This document shows positions 1 through 11,300 of a DNA stretch of 64,000 nucleotides, one piece after another. This stretch comes from Physcomitrium patens (lineage: Eukaryota; Streptophyta; Bryopsida; Funariales; Funariaceae), in contig NC_037275.1 in assembly GCF_000002425.4 (NCBI RefSeq), positions 4,825,482-4,889,481 on the forward strand, given 5' to 3'. The first letter of the stretch is position 1, and each line of letters begins with the position of its first letter. Position numbers and translations under genes: made by a program. The notes under the pieces were generated by a model. That model made no database searches. It was not told the origin of the DNA and saw only the letters and a list, made by a program, of their open reading frames with translations.

Positions 1-1230
1 GGTCATTCACTGAGACACTTGACGCGGAGGATCTGAGTTTCCATCCGTTGTCTGCTCGCGCTGCCACCATCAGCTTGTCGTCGTTCGGAGCAGGGGGGCC
101 ATTCGGATTTGATGGGTTCATGGCAAGGCAGAATGCGAAGAAGCCGAAGGAGAAGAAGCCAAAGAAGGAGACGGAGCCTGAGAAGAAGCGTCGGTCGAAA
201 TTGGAGTCTCATGTATGGGAGGGATCTTAGCTTGATTTGCTTTACCTTGCCTTGTCTGGGTGGTGATGACGCGTGCAGAACAGAGGAGTGTGGATGTTTG
301 GATGGGATTTGGAAACATGGCGTGTCTCTGACGACAGGGCGTTGTGATGTGCAGATGCACGAGGCGATGGGGAGCGAATGGCTAGCGACGGGGCAGTGCC
401 CGATCGCAAAGTCGTTCCGCGCCGTGAGTGGCGTGTTACCGCTGGTGTCAAAGCTGTTGCCAAAGCTGCCGCAAGGAATGAAGTACAGGTGCCCGCCAGC
501 GATAGTGGCAGCGAGAGCGGCGCTGGCTCGAACGGAAGCAGTGAAAGCACTGAGACCGCAAGCGCTGCCAACAAAGGTGTTAGCAATCGGGATGGTAGGA
601 ATGGCACTGAACGTGCCGCTGGGAGTGTGGCGAGAGCACACGAAGAAGTTTTCTCCGCAATGGTTTCTGGCTGTGCATGCGACGATCCCGTTCATCGCAA
701 TGCTGAGGAAAGCGGTGGTGATGCCGAAATATGCGATAGCGTTCACAATAGGGTCTGCAATACTGGGTCAGGCAGTGGGAGCTCGTGCTGAGAGGATTCG
801 TTTAGCCAAGCTCAAATCCTCAATCACTCCTGACCAAACTGAGCAACTTGAGCCCTTTAAAGAAGCCCTGGCTGTGGAGCTTGGTCCCCAGTGTATCAGC
901 CCGGCAACAATCAACGTCACTGCTGTGAATGCAGATGTAGTGGGAAAGGTGGCCATCCGAGATGAAGCATCTTCTCAACTACAGACGGAGTTGTTGCCCT
1001 GCGACTCAGTGTCATCAGTGATAGAGAGAGGTATTCACTCCAGCATTACACATCAGAGACAAGACTTCCCAGTTGTGGAACAAATTGACGAACTGTGCAT
1101 TGAAGTGCCGTCGAAGATGGGTGCCACCCACAAGAGACTCACAGCGTTACCAGGTACTTTGCACTGTGGCTCCGAGGCACTTGTGACTTGCTCAATGAGC
1201 CCTGTTTCTCAGCCAGTATTGGTCAATTGA
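1..1230 (+). CDS. Gene A (partial): conserved plant membrane protein, paralog of gene B
   Basis: The 3' part of a spliced gene; the window opens inside its second exon. Proposed exons are 1-212 (codon frame starts at base 3) and 355-1230, with a 142-bp GT-AG intron (213-354, phase 0). The first exon has a Lys/Glu-rich stretch (KKPKEKKPKKE). The last exon encodes three hydrophobic segments, near LPTKVLAIGMVGMALNVPLG, WFLAVHATIPFIAML and YAIAFTIGSAILGQAVG, suggesting an integral membrane protein. I recognise it as a conserved uncharacterised plant family but know no function. Bases 1-820 equal 19534-20353 of gene B except for one base (244), intron included. After 820 the tail (about 136 residues) is only distantly similar to that of B. 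The stop is TGA at 1228-1230. The long ORFs on the opposite strand and in the other frame are shadows. Confidence 0.75.
213..354 (+). other. Intron of gene A
   Basis: It starts GTATGG and ends TGTGCAG, phase 0. It carries an in-frame TAG (228-230), so reading through would end the protein 5 codons past the splice site. Removing it joins the Lys-rich exon to an exon starting MHEAMGSEW. The sequence is identical to the gene B intron (19746-19887) apart from one base. Confidence 0.7.
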
Positions 1231-1895
1231 TCCTGAAGATGAATTTGCCAGCTCTCATTTCGCATCATCTCTGTTTCTTTGTTGCTCTTTTAGCTCATCA
1301 GTAGAATGCAGGAAGAATTGGGGGTGATGTAGAAAACGTTAAGTTGGTGAGGTAATGGTCCTTTTCTTTGGTCCGTTTTTTTCTTTTTCTCCCTTTTTTT
1401 TCCTGGATGTGACAGACGAACATTGTATCTGTCCCTGAATAAATGAGTACCCAACTGGGTGTGTATTGGGCAAGTGTACACACTTGCAAAGGCAGGAGAC
1501 GACTCCACTATTCCCCTCTGCCGTTTTATACAGAAGACTCATTTGTTGATGTTTTCTCATCAACAGAAATATTTGAAATCTGAAGGAATAAGTACCACTT
1601 GGGCTTAAAACAAAAGAAAAATAATCTTCAAAAATTCATTGAGGATGTGATTTTTCTTTTTCTTTTTGCTGTACTGAGGGTTCAAAACATCACTTCTCAA
1701 TGGGTGAAATTAGTCCCAAAGGCTTCGTATAAAGGGTGGAAGTTGATTGTTTGAAAAGCTAATTTATGACACTGTTAAGAAGGTTTTGACTTAATCTTAA
1801 AGCTTTAGATTTTGAGGCCTAACCTGAATGGTTCACCATTAAAAAAATCTCTTTTTGTTTTATTTTTGGCTTGTGTATTTTCATTGCATTATATG

Positions 1896-1901
<6 letters not shown>

Positions 1902-1926
<25 letters not shown>

Positions 1927-1927
1927 A
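1902..1927. repeat. (AT)n microsatellite
   Basis: Uninterrupted TA/AT dinucleotide tract of about 26 bp. Confidence 0.95.
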
Positions 1928-4900
1928 GCTTCTGAGCAAAATAATCTTCAATGTTCAATTCAATGAAAGTTAAAAGAAGTCTTCAAGTCCTAAAATTGTA
2001 AGTGGTTTTATATGAGGGTTTTTGGCTTCAATTGTAATCGTATTATATTAGTTATTTTGGGTTAATCTTCTAATCTATTGTATTGATATTTGTACCATTG
2101 TAATTTCTAGATTATCAAGTGTCAATTTTTTCTACCAAACAAGTTAGATATAAAGTATATTATAATAAATTCTTTTAACTTCATAAAGCCTTATAATAAA
2201 ATTATTTATAATATTATTACAATAAAAAAATTGTAATAGACATGTTTATCAATGTTCATTTTTATTTTTTATTTTTATTTTTTTAATTAAAAATAAAAGC
2301 CTTTTTTAAAAAATATTCTATAGTATTGATATACCATAAAATTGAGAATTCAATAATATGATATAATGCAAATAATTTAACAAAGAATCATTTAAATATG
2401 TATTATGAATACTATAAAAAAAATAAATAATCAATTTATACATGATTAGTTCCTATTTGAATATTTCTCTTTTGAAAAAGGATATTTTTTAATCAATTTT
2501 TAACTTTCATGTTTTTTTATGAAATTTCATTTGTAAAAATATAAATGCTAGTAAATTGTAGTGAAGCAAATAGAGAAGAGAAGACACCTAAAAAATCCTT
2601 CTTAAATAAAACAAAGTAGCATTCTTACAATTAGTAGATTAAAGACTTATAATAATACAAATATTGGCCGAATTGTGCATCATAGCATCTAAAGGATTAG
2701 ATTCCTTTACTATCAAGGATGTGATATTTTTTGGTTTTTGTTGTGACCCATTGGAGTTATGAAGAAAAATGTGCATGATATATTTCAAAAGTTTTAATAT
2801 TTATCAAAACATATTTGTTATTCAAGGTAGAAGTGAACCTTTATAACAAAAGTAGTAGCATGTCATTAATTTATTCTACTTGCTTCATTTATTACCATTG
2901 CAAATAACTTCATTCATTAGCACTATAAACTAAATAAGTAATCAACTTAGTTTATTAAAATATCACATTAAGCTCTAATTTTATGCAAATCAACTTTGAT
3001 AGATTAATACAATAAATTAGATTGTATTTATGATCCACTTGTACATAATTGTGAGAAAAAAGTCATTCTTGTAGGAAATGTGCAAACATTATGTCTAAAA
3101 CTTTTGTAGTTTTTGCAAAGTTATATTATTGTTGCTACTTGAATAGTTTCAAATTATGCAATAGAATGTTGGATGGATGCTTTAGTATGTTTATCACTTT
3201 TCAATCTATTTGTTGCTTCATATAGTTTGTCCTTTAGATGACTGACACTTGGATTTTTCAACCTCACCATAACTATTCGAAGCTCCAATAATTGATCATA
3301 TACTTTCTATTATTGATGGAGAGGTAATAGATGAAATGTATGATTGTTAACATTATAGACAAGGTATAGATCTTTAGAAGTAGTAAACTAAATTTGTGGC
3401 ATAGTAATAATTAATAATTTAAAATTATTTTTAAATAATAGTAATGTCAAAAATTAGTAATTGTAAAAACACCACCATTTTAAAGTAAACTTTGAATCTA
3501 ATGCTTATATGGAAGGCCTAATATGTTTGTCATTGTCCTTATGTAAGAGGAAGTGTTATCATCAAGTATTATTCTTGCATATTTATATTGTTTAAAAAAA
3601 AAGGTTTAAATCATATAAAGAGACATATTTCATAACATTGGCAAAGAAACCAATATTATGTAGACAACATATATAGATTTTTTTTGAATTTTCTTGAGCC
3701 TTGATTTCTCTTGTTGTATTCTCAAAAAAGTGAAAGAAAGAAATTTGAACTTCTTAAAGGTCTTTGATAGACATTTTCAAATGTGATTTTAATATTGAAT
3801 GTTAGTCTTTTATTCATCATATAATAACACTTTCAAAGTAAAGTAAATTATTTGTCTTAGCTTTAACAAATTATTTTTTATTTGATATCCAAGTATTTTA
3901 TAAGTACACAATAATTGCATAAACAAAAATAGAGATATACTTGTTGCATAGATTATACCATTTTATATTGTAAAGCTTTTTGAAAGAAGCACTAAATAAA
4001 ATGATTTAATTTTCAAGAAATAAAGACCAACATGTTTCCACCTAGTTCAAAAAATACTTCTTATAATTTGCTAAATTTATTTTTTTGAATATACCAAATG
4101 TAGAATAATAAAAATGAAGTGAAGCACTAATGTAATGGCATAAATTTATGTCAAATCCCTATTAGTAACAATGGATATGGATCAAATATCTTTATATATT
4201 ATATAATTGAAAAAATTAGGTTGACGTCCAAAAAAATATATATATTTTTTCTTAGAAAAAAACAACAATAATGGTTAAAGAAGTATTAATTTTTTTATTC
4301 CTACAATATGCAATATAGACATTCTAAACTTATTTTTTTTGTATGTATAATCCACAACAATCAAAGAAGTATATCATTTTATAAATTTAACACAGCTAGA
4401 ATGTACAAAAAATAGAGAAGTTATCTTGTTGTCTTCATGACATCAATAAGTAAATTAATAATTAGTGGCAAGTAAATTTTTCACAAAGCAAACAATAGGT
4501 GAACGACCAAGAAGCATAATATGATGAAATCTTTGACTTTCATTGTAAATAATAAAAGTAATAACTTTGCTATTAGAATCTCTTTCTTGTAAGGCAATCA
4601 CGAAATGCTTTGGTGCCACTTCTATATTAAGAAACCATGGTAGGCATCTAGTCAATTAACTTATAGTATTTTTTTGGCAAATATAATTATTTTTCTCACA
4701 ATGAACTCTTCTTTTGTCACACTTTAAATCAATGTCATCCTTATCAAAGAATGTTTGCAAATAACATATCTTTGACTATATGCAAATGTATCTCTTCTAT
4801 CTTTTAAAATACTTCTTTGATAGAACAAACATGTATGCTTTATTTTCTATTGCAAAATATAAATAATTATAGAATATATAATTTTCTCTCCTCTCTATAC

Positions 4901-5561
4901 ACTAGATATAGTATCAAAAATAAGAACATTATAGTATAGCATGAACATGAAGAAGATTAAGTAAATGAGAACTTGTAGATATGAAAAGCAAGGCAAAGAA
5001 AAATATTTGTTATTTGTAGCTATTGATATTAGTCATATTTTCATGATTGTATAAACTATAATTATAAAAAACCATGATTTTTTTCATCCAAATGATGATG
5101 ATGGTTTTAATGATGAAGAAGATCTAAACAATTTATGTATTGATTTGTTATGATGAATGGATCAATTTGATAAAAGACTATATCTATTTAATATTTTTCT
5201 TTTATAATTATTTATATTAATTTTCAATCTTTAATTTTTTTTCAAATATATATTTTTAGAATACTAGTATAATATATAATTTATAAAAATAATATTAAAA
5301 AAAAGTAATCAAAATTTTCTAAACATATTTTGTAAAAGTGGAAAAAAATTAGTTTTGTTGAGGAGAGAAAAAAAAAATTACTTTTGTATGTAAGTTAATT
5401 TAAAAGATCTTTGATGAATTAACTAAAATTTAAATTTTAAAAAATATATTACAAAATAAAAAATATTTTATATTTCAAAAATAATTACTTTTTTGAATTA
5501 AAACATTAATATGCATATTAAGATTAAATATTTGTTGTTGGAATTCATATTAAAAATTAGT

Positions 5562-5568
<7 letters not shown>

Positions 5569-5599
<31 letters not shown>
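5569..5599. repeat. (AT)n microsatellite
   Basis: Uninterrupted AT tract of about 31 bp in the AT-rich spacer. Confidence 0.95.
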
Positions 5600-5604
<5 letters not shown>

Positions 5605-6263
5605 ATAGAAGTACATTACCATATAAAAAATCAGTAACATATTATATCTATTAATCAAAAATCTACATGCAATAATAATAGTTTTAGTACAAAAATTAAC
5701 AAACATTAAAAATTTTAGTAATTAATTACTTATCCTTTTAAATACGTATTTAAAATTTTTAAAAATTATATTTTATTTTTATTCTTTTTACTATTTTTTA
5801 ATATATAACCAAATAAATCAAAAAAATATGAAAATAACATAAAAATATAATTTTATTGAAAGAATTGGATTTATATATATATATATATATAGAATTAAAA
5901 CTAATAATTTTAATCAATAATAAATTATGTTATCAAAATTTATTTTTTTATTTTTTAAACTCAATTTTATGAAATATAAAGTAATATTTACATATATCAA
6001 ACATATGACTTCTATTTTTTCTAAAACAATTATATAAGTCATTAATTTTAATTGATAATTTAACTTTGGCATGTTTTGACAAACTAGTTTCAAAATCTTG
6101 CACTGTCTAGAAGTCATGTAGATTTTAGCCTTCAATACATTCTATTAAGCTCCAATTAAATTTGGAGAATCAATGCATCACAAAGATTATAGATCACAAT
6201 CAAACTTGACGAGAACTTAATGTGAATTTCAAGAAGCATGTTCAATATCTAAAATGGGACAAG

Positions 6264-6521
6264 ACTATTTCAAAAATCTAAGATCCTTCTAATCCACACC
6301 AACATAAATTCCATCACAATGTAGTATAGAGTAGGCTACAATAAAAGAAAATAGAATATAACTAAACATGAAGATACAAAACCAAATTTTACTAAGAGAA
6401 AGGATTTGAAGCCATACCTGATCAAATACCTAAAAAGCCTTGGCTAGTCCTATTTATACTTTGTCCAACCATCCTCAAGCTTTTAGAACATTCGTAATAG
6501 TGGATTCGACCTAAATAACTC
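6264..6521 (-). repeat. E0 3' LTR, part 1 (left of the E1 insertion)
   Basis: It matches the left 260 bp of the E0 LTR at 17620 onward. It stops exactly at the AACTC target site where E1 begins, and the match resumes at 12858 after E1. Confidence 0.75.
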
Positions 6522-6539
6522 TGTTAGGGACATATTCCT

Positions 6540-6842
6540 TAGAACTTTCTAGAGAGAAGTTTCTAGAACCTTCTAAAAAACAAGCCTCTGGAACCTTCTA
6601 GAAGAGAAGCCTCTGAAACCTTTTAGAGAGAAGTTTCTAAAAGCTTCTAGAAAGGAAGTCTCTGGAACCTTCTAGAAGAGAAGCTTCTAGAAGCTTCTAG
6701 AAAGGAATCCCCTGGAACTTTCTAGAAGCTTCCTAGTTAATAGAAGTAGCTCGAGAAGTTTCTAGAACCTTCTAGAAAGGAAGCCTCTGGAACCTTCTAG
6801 AAGCTTTCTAGTTAATAGAAGTAGCTCGAGAAGCTTCCTAAG
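6540..6842 (+). promoter_or_regulatory. Heat-shock-element-like array in E1 U3
   Basis: The heat shock factor site is built of alternating GAA and TTC units separated by two bases. This stretch is dominated by them: five perfect units at 6680-6702 and repeated three-unit runs such as GAAccTTCtaGAA elsewhere. They lie upstream of the TATA box at 6849. The 3' LTR has the same array, and its substitution at the best run falls in a spacer. Heat response is inferred from the motif only. Confidence 0.6.
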
Positions 6843-6848
6843 TAGGAG

Positions 6849-6857
6849 TATATATAG
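6849..6857 (+). promoter_or_regulatory. E1 TATA box
   Basis: TATATATAG. Counting 32 nt from its first base gives position 6881, the first base of the 11-nt sequence complementary to the primer site. Confidence 0.7.
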
Positions 6858-7018
6858 GGATCGAGGCTGAAGAGTTCTTCAGTCTCGACAACACATCTCT
6901 TGGAGTTCTAACTCACCTTTCTGGTATTGTTCTTGTACTCATCTGTTTAATCTAGTTCTGCCACTTTTTCTTGAACTTCTTGTTAGATTTCAAGTCTGTA
7001 TTTTGTGTCCGTGACAGT

Positions 7019-7029
7019 TTGTCGAGACT
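7019..7029 (+). promoter_or_regulatory. E1 candidate primer-binding site (self-priming type)
   Basis: TTGTCGAGACT starts 2 nt after the 5' LTR. Its reverse complement AGTCTCGACAA lies at 6881-6891, where the mRNA is predicted to start. A tRNA-iMet-like ATATCAGAGC occurs at 7043-7052, 26 nt beyond the LTR, which is unusually far for a tRNA primer site, so it is the competing explanation. Confidence 0.55.
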
Positions 7030-7064
7030 ACACTAACTTGAGATATCAGAGCTAGTTTTTTCTT

Positions 7065-7300
7065 AGTAGAGTGTGGATTACCCCTCTACTTGAAGGTATA
7101 CTAGCATTTTTTAGAGGTTGCGGATTACCCCTCTACTTGAAGGTATACTAGCATTTTTTAGAGGTTGCGGATTACCCTCCTCTAAACTGATACTTCTTCT
7201 GTTACAATATTGGAGTCTTATTCTTCTTAGAGAGAGTGGATTACCCCTCTTCTTGAAATTCTTAAGGCATTTTATAGGTTGTGGATTACCCTCCTATAAA
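7065..7300 (+). promoter_or_regulatory. E1 leader: five hairpins with GGATTACC loops
   Basis: GGATTACCC occurs at 7075, 7122, 7169, 7238 and 7283. Each copy sits in the loop of a short stem: AGTAGAG/CTCTACT (7065-7090), TAGAGG/CCTCTA (7112-7135), TTTAGAGG/CCTCTAAA (7157-7186), GAGAG/CTCTT with one G-U (7232-7251), TTTATAGG/CCTATAAA (7271-7300). The loop is constant while stems change in a base-pair-preserving way. Part of the leader is a tandem duplication of about 47 bp. Confidence 0.65.
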
Positions 7301-7343
7301 CCAATATTACCTCTTATAGGGTCATTTTTGTCCTTCTTTTAGA

Positions 7344-8369
7344 ATGGCTGGAGGTCAAGACATTAGTATGACAAAAAGTTCGAAGTCTAAGTTAGATGCT
7401 ATTATGAATGCCCTTGCTACGTTATCACAAAGAACTGCAGAGACTGAAGGAGTGGTGGCAAGGCTTCATAATGATGGAGTATCTAGGATAGCACAATCTA
7501 AACTACTCCAGCCTCAAATTTCGACACTTAGAGAAACAATTTTACCTCAGGTTCGACAAGAACCACTAGTTCTACAACATAAGGAGCTTCGAGTTAGCCT
7601 TTCAGATAAGTTTGATGGAACACGTTCCAAGTTTTGAGGATTCGTCAATCAAATCAGGTTGATAACAGTTTTACAGCCCGAATGATATCCAACGGAGGAG
7701 TCATGTGTTGGGCTTGTTGGAACCTTACTTACGGGACAAGCTCTATCATGGTTTGCTCCTTTGTTTGAGAAACGATCATCCATATTAAACAACTTCGAAA
7801 CCTTTTTGGAAGCATTTGCGGAAGCATTTGGTGAACACGATAAGGTTGGATGGGCTACAACAAAGATCCGATCGCTACGACAAGGGATGCGTTCTACATC
7901 AGTCTATGCTTCGGATTTCACGCAATTAGTATGCGACATCAATTGGGATGAAGAAGCGTTGATGAGTCAATTCTATTGGGGTTTAAGAGATGATGTGAAG
8001 GATTTGCTGTTAACTCTTCCTGATCCACGAACGCTCAATGAAGCCATTAGCCAAGCTGTGAAGTGCGATAATCGCCTATTCCAACGTCGCCAAGACCAAC
8101 GCTCAAGACAACATACAATTCGCCATGCTCCAACTATGTCGGCAAGCGTTGTGAATTTGCATTCAGAGGTGGAAGACATGCAAATTGATGCGGTACATAT
8201 CAAATCTCTTACTATAGAAGAAAAAAAGCGACGTATGGAGGAAAATTTATGCTTGTATTGCGGTAGAGAAGGCCACAAAGTTGGAAACTGCCCCAAAAAG
8301 TAAAATCGAGGCATAGTCAAGACTAGGGGAGTATTTATTCAGGAAAACGAGGATGCCCAGCCACAGTAG
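7344..8369 (+). pseudogene. gag: E1 gag, three premature stops
   Basis: Retrotransposon capsid/nucleocapsid gene. One frame runs from ATG 7344 to TAG 8367-8369, parallel to the intact gag of E2. It is interrupted by TGA at 7635 (where E2 has an Arg codon), TGA at 7683 and TAA at 8301. A capsid-like region (gag residues about 90-235) shares the KFDGTRSKF and LPDP.TL..AI blocks with E2. Near the end is a CCHC knuckle, CLYCGREGHKVGNC (about 8250-8291). The ATG is close to the last leader hairpin. As it stands the gene cannot make full-length Gag. Confidence 0.85.
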
Positions 8370-8374
8370 GAACC

Positions 8375-11300
8375 ATGCGGCTGGACAATGAAATATCCCA
8401 ACAACAATCAAGTTCCTTTCTTTCTGCCCAATTTGCACTTTATTTTACAATCCCTTTGTTTATCAGCCCTCAAAAACTGAGAACCTTAGCACTACTAGAC
8501 TCAGGAGCATCTGCTTGTTTTTTAGACGAAGAATTTGCAAAGTGTCATAAGATCCCTTTAGTACAAAAATCAAAACCTGTTCATGTTGAGGTCATAGATG
8601 GACGACCTTTATTGTCTGGTAGCATCACCCATGAATCAAAACCTATAGAAGTAACGTTTAAAGACCATAGTAGTCATATTATTTTTAATATTATTAGAAC
8701 CCCATCAAATCCTATTATTCTTGGTCTTTCTTGGTTGGAAAAACATAATCCATTGATAGATTGGAGGTTGCGGAAGATGACTTTTCGCACAAAACCACCC
8801 AAGAAAAAACCTAGTAAAAAACCTCGAAAAAAGAAATCCTTATTCATTGGAGCAAGAGCGTTTATAAGATCATCTAAAGAAGGCACTCCATTTGTCATTT
8901 ATGCGACTCCAACTACCGAGGAGAAGATCTCAACAGCAAGTATACCGGAGCAATATAAAGATTTTGAAGACGTGTTTCAAAAGAAGAACGCCGACATACT
9001 ACCGGAACACCGACCATATGATTGTGCCATAGACTTGCAAGAAAGAGCACAACCACCTTTTGGCCCAATCTACAATCTATCGCAAACGGAGTTGGCAGAG
9101 TTACAAAAGTACATCGACGAGAATCTAGCCAAGAACTTCATTCGTCATTCAAAATCATCAGCTGGAGCACCCATCTTATTTGTGAAGAAGAAAGATAGAT
9201 CATTACGGATGTGTGTGGACTATCGAGGCCTCAACAAGGTAACAAAGAAAAATCGTTATCCATTACCCTTGATTTCTAGTCTCTTAGAACAACTTGGACG
9301 TGCGAAGATCTTTACAAAAATTGATCTAAGGGGAGCTTATAATCTTGTACGAATCAAGGAAGGAGATGAGTGAAAGACAGCATTCCGTACAAGGTATGGT
9401 CATTTCGAATATAATGTCATGCCTTTTGGTCTTACCAATGCTCCAGCGGTTTTTCAACATATGATGAATGACATCTTTCGAGAACACCTCGATGATTTTT
9501 TTGTCATCTACTTGGACGATATTCTAATATTCTCTAAAAATGAGGAAGAGCATGAGGAGCATGTTCGTTTGGTCTTGAAGAAACTACGCAAGCGAGGACT
9601 ATATGCCAAATTAAAAAAGTGTTTATTTCACCAGACGGAGATGGAATTTTTGGGGTTCATTGCGACTACAGAAGGTTTGAAGATGGACCCCAAGAAAGTA
9701 GAAGCAATCATGTCTTAGGAGGTTCCGAAGACGATTAGAGACGTACAATGTTTTCTTGGTTTTGCTAACTTCTATTGGATCTTCATCAAGAATTATTCTC
9801 AAGTTGCTGCTCCTCTCACTCGATTAACATGCAAGGATAAGTTGGAATGGGGACCTTTGGCGGAGAAGGCGTTTCAAGATTTGAAGACAGCATTTACTAC
9901 AGCTCTAATTTTGGTACATCCAGACTTTACAAAGGCCTTCTATTTAGAAACTGATGCTTCAGATTTTGCTTTGGGAGCTGTGCTTTCACAAATGAGTGAA
10001 GATAAGAAGCTCCATCTAGTTGCATTCTATTCTCGGAAGTTCTCTGCTGCTGAAATCAATTATGAGATCTACGATAAGAAACTTCTTGCTATAGTGGATT
10101 CTTTCGAAGAATGGCGTCACTTTCTTGAAGGAGCTGCACATCCAGTAACCGTATATATGGATCACAAGAATTTGGAGTATTTCATGACGGCTCGAGTTTT
10201 AAATCGGCGTCAAGCTCGGTGGAATATGTCGCTATCTAGATTCGATTTTGTTATCACTTATCGATCTAGAAGGCAGCAAGGACTATCCGATGCTTTATCA
10301 AGGAGATCGTATCTTGCACCAAAGGCTGGAGAAGCAGCGTTTGATCAACAATGTACAACGTTATTGAAGCCAGAGAGATTTCAACTTTGTGCTACTATTG
10401 TATCATTTGATGCTGACTTCCTAAACCAGGTACGTGCTATGACCATTAAAGATTCAGTAGCCATTGATATCAAGCAACGTACCAATGACGACAAGTTCAA
10501 GGTGGAGGGAGATCTTTTATACTTTGAAGAGCGATTGTACATTCCAAAAGGACTAGCACGACTCCGAGTTCTTCAATCTTGCCATGATTTTCTAGCTGCG
10601 GGACATTTTGGATTCAACAAGACCTTGGAGCTTATTTCCCGAGATTTTTGGTGGCCCCAAATGTGGAAGGATGTGAAAGATTTTGTCCTCTCTTGTGACA
10701 TCTATTCAAGATCTAAGAATCCTCGGCATTGCCCTTATGGACTTCTACATCCATTGCCAATTCCACGTCGACCATGGTCTTCAATTTCTATGGACTTCAT
10801 CACGGACTTGCCATCATCAAACTCATTTGATATCATCTTTGTCGTGGTAGATCGGCTTACGAAGATGGCTCACTTTGTTCCTTGTAAGAAGACATCGTCC
10901 AGTGAAGTCACAGCAAGACTCTTTCTCGATAATGTGTATCGATATCATGGACTACCAGATGATATCATATCAGATCGAGGTACCCATTTCGTGTCAAAGT
11001 TTTGGAGATCTCTCTTTGGGATATTGAAGGTGGATATCAAGCTTTCTTCAGCTTTTCATCCTCAAACTGATGGCCAAACGGAACGGGTGAACCAAGTCTT
11101 GGAGCAGTACTTACGATGCAGCATCAACTATCAGCAAGACGATTGGACTGCATATCTACCACTAGCCGAGTTTGCATATAACAACATCCTCCATGCGTCG
11201 ACTCAACAAACACCATTCTTTTCCAACTATGGGTATCATCCGAAGCTTGATTTATTGAGTCCGTCAACAAATAACAATCCAGCAGCTGAAGGATTTGCGA

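Larger units (their letters stand above)
1231..6263. other. 3' flank of gene A and AT-rich spacer
   Basis: About 1231-1600 is a less AT-rich 3' flank, probably the 3' UTR of gene A. From 1600 to 6263 the DNA is very AT-rich, with (AT)n tracts at 1902-1927, 5569-5599 and about 5873-5891. Small open frames here (for example 4455-4655 minus and 5914-6135 minus) have AT-driven composition and no motif I recognise. I see no supported gene. Confidence 0.6.
6522..7016 (+). repeat. E1 5' LTR
   Basis: 495 bp, TGTTAGGG...CCGTGACA. U3 holds many GAA/TTC units with 2-nt spacing; the best run is 6680-6702, five alternating perfect units. A TATATATA box lies at 6849-6856. An inverted repeat (6862-6887) follows, and the expected transcription start is near 6881. 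Confidence 0.95.

Noticed and set aside
61..230. Gene A/B ending at the TAG after HVWEGS (60-codon ORF)
   Set aside because: A consensus GT-AG intron removes this stop and joins to a strongly protein-like exon in frame.
3..746. 247-codon minus-strand ORF (and its twin at 19536-20279)
   Set aside because: It lies antisense to the spliced coding frame of genes A/B, crosses their intron and exists in both only because the DNA is duplicated.
378..791. 137-codon Ser/Gly-rich plus-strand ORF (twin at 19911-20324)
   Set aside because: Out of frame with the hydrophobic coding frame of exon 3; composition reflects the GC-rich codons of the real frame.
7043..7052. iMet-tRNA-like ATATCAGAGC as the main E1 primer site
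   Set aside because: It lies 26 nt from the LTR, and the E2 counterpart is a poorer match; the LTR-adjacent 11-mer explains both families better. Not fully excluded.
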